A stretch of DNA of 13,865 bases, taken from assembly GCA_900549005.1 (NCBI GenBank), contig URMT01000040.1:1-13865 (forward strand). Direction: 5' to 3'. This document shows positions 11,492-13,865 of this stretch, one piece after another (position 1 is the first letter of the stretch; each line of letters begins with the position of its first letter). Both the position numbers and the translations under genes were made by a program. Origin of the DNA: an uncultured Eubacteriales bacterium (GTDB lineage: Bacteria > Bacillota > Clostridia > Christensenellales > Borkfalkiaceae). Below the pieces are notes generated by a model, which was not told the origin of the DNA, searched no databases, and saw only the letters and a list, made by a program, of their open reading frames with translations.

Positions 11492-12733
11492 TCAGTATAA
11501 AACCTTTTCGGCTTGCTTTAACTGGAAATCCTCGGAGTAATGGGTGTAAACCGTCGAAGTAATCGTGCCACTCAACGAATGTCCCGCCCAGATGCTTACG
11601 ACCTCGCTTGCGACGCCGCACTCTTTGCAACGGCTGATAAACGTGTGCCTGAGTTCGTGAGGATGGTGTTCGGGGAACAACCTCTTCATTCGCGTGGATA
11701 TGGTATTCAGGTTGGTGATGCGCGCCCTGTCAAAGTCTATGTAGGGCAAAAACTTTTTCGCCTGCGCTGTGAAAGGTATCTTGCGCAACACCACGTTCTG
11801 CCCCAACCGCTCCTTGCTCGTTTCGCATTGCAGCCACTTGCCGTCTATTACCTCTATGCTGGCAAGTTCCGACTTGCGCAGTCCGAACAGAAGCAATACA
11901 AGCAGCGCGTCAGTTCCTTCGACTTCCTTGTGCGTTTTACAGTAATTTACCAGCCGCGTCTCTTCGTCAAGCGTAAGCGCATTGCCCCTCTTTGACTGGT
12001 GGTATGGCAGCACTACGCGCTTCATGGGTGAGTTTATGCCAAAATCTTCGCAGGCCATATCAAATACGCAGTTCAGCATCAGTTGCAGTTTCTGCGCCTT
12101 GCGGGGCGTTTGCTTGAACACGGCGAGAAGATACTCCTGCAAAAAGTTTCTCGTAATTTCGTCAAGCCGTTTCTTGCCGATTGCCGGGGCGAGGTCTGCC
12201 GTAAAAGTGCGCTTATATTCCTTGAACGTAGAAGGCTTTGTGGTCTGTTCCTTTATTTTCAGCCACTCCTCCGCGTAGTCACAGAAATATGGCAGCTTTT
12301 TACTGTCGTATGCAGGAGCTTGTTCAGCTTTTTCCTGCACCGCCGACATTGATTTGTAATAGGCAGAGAGCCTTTCCATAAAGCGCCTGCGCATAGTTTC
12401 AAAGTCTCGGCCCGACGCTTCGATATACATATCTTTGCGACGAATGCGCGCTTCAAAATAACCGTTAGAAGTTATGCGGTAGTTTACTATAAAGTTGTTT
12501 GCTATAAATATTTTTCTTATGATTTCAGGCATGGCTTTAATCTCCTCTTTTGTCAGTTTAAAACCGAGCTTTTTGCCATTCCCTGAAATGCTTTCCCGTT
12601 GTTCGTTCAGGGCAATTACGTCCATAACCTTTTTGATGGATGAAAGTTGCCCGTATAGGGCCGAAAGCATATTTCTTTTGTCATAGCTTTCGGCTGTTGC
12701 CAGATTGTTACCGTTTAATTGCTTATGTCTCAA
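11492..12733 (-). CDS. int: Tyrosine-type site-specific integrase
   Basis: A 413-residue phage/ICE-type integrase that inserts and excises the element by strand exchange through a tyrosine. The N-terminal region includes an arm-binding-like segment (YFEARIRRKDMYIEA, about 92-106), a SAM-like core-binding domain (about 145-235: FCDYAEEWLKIKEQTTKPST...) and the catalytic domain with R286 (FGLRKSEL), H359/R362 (HPHELRHTF), H385 (WAGHS) and tyrosine Y396 (TSTVYTHY). All key residues are present, so it looks active. The start is TTG at 12733 with AAGGAG 2 nt upstream; that spacing is short, so the start is less certain. The first codons overlap a mini-ORF, suggesting coupled translation. It sits beside tRNA-Gln, its probable target. 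Confidence 0.93.
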   Translation of the reverse strand: MRHKQLNGNNLATAESYDKRNMLSALYGQLSSIKKVMDVIALNEQRESISGNGKKLGFKLTKEEIKAMPEIIRKIFIANNFIVNYRITSNGYFEARIRRKDMYIEASGRDFETMRRRFMERLSAYYKSMSAVQEKAEQAPAYDSKKLPYFCDYAEEWLKIKEQTTKPSTFKEYKRTFTADLAPAIGKKRLDEITRNFLQEYLLAVFKQTPRKAQKLQLMLNCVFDMACEDFGINSPMKRVVLPYHQSKRGNALTLDEETRLVNYCKTHKEVEGTDALLVLLLFGLRKSELASIEVIDGKWLQCETSKERLGQNVVLRKIPFTAQAKKFLPYIDFDRARITNLNTISTRMKRLFPEHHPHELRHTFISRCKECGVASEVVSIWAGHSLSGTITSTVYTHYSEDFQLKQAEKVLY

Positions 12734-12812
12734 TTCTCCTTATCATTTTATTTGTGGGGATAACGTACTCCCTCTCCCGATGGCTACAATGTTCTCTTAC
12801 CATATAACACAA
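12723..12812 (-). CDS. Mini-ORF (29 aa) overlapping the integrase start
   Basis: A TTG at 12812 with a perfect AAGGAGG 5 nt upstream opens a 29-codon frame (ending EYVIPTNKMIRRIET). It contains the integrase ribosome binding site and ends 11 bp inside the integrase gene. A GTG two bases further downstream, in another frame, would give only 8 codons. The peptide is too short for a normal excisionase. It may be a leader peptide that couples translation to the integrase. Confidence 0.4.
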   Translation of the reverse strand: MCYMVREHCSHREREYVIPTNKMIRRIET

Positions 12813-12834
12813 AAATCCCTCCTTATAGATTTTT

Positions 12835-12871
12835 GCAACAACAAGCCGTACATTCGCTTGGCTCTTGTTGC
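12835..12871 (-). promoter_or_regulatory. Hairpin in the integrase leader
   Basis: GCAACAAGAGCC and GGCTTGTTGTTGC (minus strand) form a stem of 7 plus 5 pairs with one bulge. It ends 10 nt before the AAGGAGG of the mini-ORF. No T-run follows, so it is not a terminator; control of translation is possible. Confidence 0.4.
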
Positions 12872-12927
12872 GGTTAATGATATTCAGTTGTTGTAACGCA
12901 TGGCTTCCCATTCAGAAAGTTAATACG

Positions 12928-12955
12928 ATTATAACGACCCTGACGAAAATGTCAA
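12928..12955 (-). promoter_or_regulatory. Consensus promoter of the mini-ORF/integrase unit
   Basis: The minus strand has TTGACA (12950-12955), a 16-bp spacer and TATAAT (12928-12933), both hexamers matching consensus. Transcription would start near 12921, with a leader of about 110 nt. A promoter this close to consensus is expected to be strong unless repressed. Confidence 0.75.
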
Positions 12956-12982
12956 GGCCTTTTTCATTTTTTGCCGCACTAT

Positions 12983-13573
12983 TCAGTACGGCATATCGTC
13001 ATAGGGCGGCAACTCGTCGTATTTATCGCCCTGCTCGCGATTGAATCGCCTTGCTTGTTCGGCGTTGGTGTTCTTTATTAGCGACTTGCTCTCTCCGCGT
13101 TCTGCGCCATAGCGGGAAGAAATCTTGTTATAGAAATCTTCCTGCAAGTCGGAAAAGGACGTCAGTCCGCCGCGCTTCTTCCAGAACTCCGTGCTTGAAA
13201 GCCTTGGTTCGTCAATCTCGCAATGATAGCGGTAGAGGGGCTCGTCAAACTCATCTCGCAGTTGTAACAGGTTGCCGCTCTCGTTTCGCTCTTTGCTCAT
13301 AACCTTTGTGTGCCACGTTTCAGTTACGGGCAGATACCAGACGAATAGATTGCGGCGCACCCTCTCGGTTACGATAGCCGCGCAGATAATGTTCTCGTCA
13401 GTTTTTAAAAACCCGATTTTGTTCTCGGCATAGGCGTAGCACTTGGCAAAATATTCACTTATTGCCGCCTCGCTCTCAAAGCCGTTCCAGAACTCTCTGT
13501 TGCCGCCGAATTGCAGGCACTCCAAAATCGTGTTCTTTCCGCGTGGGAATAATTGAGCGTTCAGGCTCTTCAT
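12983..13573 (-). CDS. MobV/Pre-like protein, apparently without the catalytic His motif
   Basis: A 196-residue protein resembling the middle and C-terminal part of MobV/Pre plasmid mobilization (recombination) enzymes. Similar stretches include EYFAKCYAYAENKIG, LPVTETWHTKVMSKE, PRLSSTEFWKKRGGLTS and LQEDFYNKISSRYGAERGES. Active relaxases carry an H-x-D-E-x-x-P-H-x-H motif before the 'P-x-T-E' position. Here the same place (residues 66-80) reads AIVTERVRRNLFVWY, with none of the histidines. It also lacks the usual N-terminal domain and coiled-coil tail, ending in an acidic PPYDDMPY. It may be a non-catalytic DNA-binding derivative or a decayed relaxase. The ATG overlaps the upstream ORF as ATGA. 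Homology is recalled from memory, so confidence is moderate. Confidence 0.6.
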   Translation of the reverse strand: MKSLNAQLFPRGKNTILECLQFGGNREFWNGFESEAAISEYFAKCYAYAENKIGFLKTDENIICAAIVTERVRRNLFVWYLPVTETWHTKVMSKERNESGNLLQLRDEFDEPLYRYHCEIDEPRLSSTEFWKKRGGLTSFSDLQEDFYNKISSRYGAERGESKSLIKNTNAEQARRFNREQGDKYDELPPYDDMPY

Positions 13574-13788
13574 TGCGTTTTCCCACGCGACGGGGTAGTA
13601 CCATTCAGCCGTTTCAGATATTCGACCTTAAACCGCTGTTCGCAGTCGTCAAGATATTCATCTACTACATCCAACTTGCCCATTCTGTGCTTGATTACCG
13701 AAATGGTTGCGTGCCTGTCCCGCAGAGCTGTTCGCTCGCCTTCTTCGGGGTAGGCGTACCAAGTCGGTCTGTCTATGTAAGTTTTCAT
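13570..13788 (-). CDS. Small ORF coupled to the MobV-like gene, unknown function
   Basis: A 72-residue soluble, charged protein (MKTYIDRPTWYAYPEEGER..., with a helical DVVDEYLDDCEQRFKVEYLKR). GGGAGG lies 8 nt before the ATG, a good initiation site. It overlaps the MobV-like gene by 4 bp. It could be a separate accessory protein or stand in for the missing N-terminal part of that protein. I do not recognise it. Confidence 0.6.
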   Translation of the reverse strand: MKTYIDRPTWYAYPEEGERTALRDRHATISVIKHRMGKLDVVDEYLDDCEQRFKVEYLKRLNGTTPSRGKTQ

Positions 13789-13826
13789 CTTGTTGTCCTC
13801 CCTTTTAGATTTGCATAAAGTAAGGT

Positions 13827-13849
13827 GCGCGCGGCTGTTCGCCGCGCGC
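13827..13849. repeat. Strong GC-rich hairpin upstream of the mob-like genes
   Basis: GCGCGCGGC-TGTTC-GCCGCGCGC is a perfect 9-bp stem with a 5-nt loop. It lies 39 bp upstream of the 72-residue ORF. There is no T-run on the minus strand and only a short CCCCTTT on the plus strand. In MobV systems the transfer origin lies upstream of the mob gene and contains inverted repeats, so an oriT relic is one option and a terminator of an upstream element gene another. Confidence 0.5.
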
Positions 13850-13865
13850 CCCTTTCGACTTTTAT

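Larger units (their letters stand above)
11161..13865. mobile_element. Left end of an element integrated at tRNA-Gln (right end outside the window)
   Basis: A tyrosine integrase gene lies next to the 3' end of a tRNA and is followed by a MobV/Pre-like gene. This is the usual layout of an integrative mobilizable or conjugative element. The left boundary should lie within the tRNA 3' part, where the attachment core normally sits. The matching right-hand copy of the tRNA end is not in this window, so size and type cannot be given. Confidence 0.75.

Noticed and set aside
13560..13590. GGGAAAA at the junction of the 72- and 196-residue ORFs as a programmed -1 frameshift site
   Set aside because: In the reading frame of the upstream ORF the codons are GGG AAA ACG, which is the wrong phase for a slippery heptamer. 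The ATGA overlap explains the junction.
1..13865. CRISPR array or toxin-antitoxin pair
   Set aside because: No regularly spaced repeats and no recognisable toxin or antitoxin family. The short repeats found are scattered and irregular.

Overview
The window looks like part of a chromosome from an uncultured, GC-rich, Firmicutes-type (Clostridia-like) anaerobe. The reasons are strong AGGAGG-type ribosome binding sites, frequent ATA isoleucine codons, an OmpR/HisKA pair of Firmicutes type, and small two-helix membrane proteins of clostridial type. The exact taxon is inference; a gut lineage near Christensenellales is only a guess. All protein genes are on the minus strand. The one clear plus-strand gene is a tRNA-Gln.

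Layout. (1) 46-3840: a tightly packed minus-strand run, read from 3840 down to 46. It encodes a polytopic membrane protein, two small two-helix membrane proteins, and a cardiolipin-synthase-type phospholipase D whose second HKD motif has Glu in place of Asp. (2) 3942-5683: an OmpR-family response regulator and its HisKA histidine kinase with a 4-bp overlap, behind a candidate promoter and a leader hairpin. (3) 5865-6182: a small membrane protein. (4) 6260-9529: a two-gene operon and the most interesting part of the window. One polypeptide joins an eight-helix YhhN/TMEM86-type lysoplasmalogenase domain to a complete iron-type alcohol dehydrogenase domain, and a class-3 fatty-aldehyde-type dehydrogenase follows 6 bp later. 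Lysoplasmalogenases release a fatty aldehyde from lysoplasmalogen, so the operon reads as a unit that makes that aldehyde and disposes of it by reduction or oxidation. A near-consensus promoter whose -35 hexamer lies inside a perfect palindrome precedes it. (5) 9883-10695: an HExxH polytopic membrane metallopeptidase-like protein with its own terminator, promoter and an attenuator-like leader. (6) 11107-11181: tRNA-Gln(CUG) with its promoter, a structured leader and a terminator.

From the 3' end of the tRNA to the window edge (about 11161-13865) lies the left end of an integrated mobile element. It holds an attachment-site region rich in TTGGGGAA repeats, a tyrosine integrase behind a consensus promoter and an overlapping mini-ORF, a MobV/Pre-like protein that appears to have lost its catalytic His motif, a small partner ORF, and a strong hairpin. 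The right end is outside the window.

Across the window, short DNA repeats with an ATATGCC/GGCATAT core occur in intergenic regions and also inside coding regions in different reading frames. This suggests a dispersed DNA element rather than shared protein sequence. All assignments were made by reading the sequence; no database search was run.
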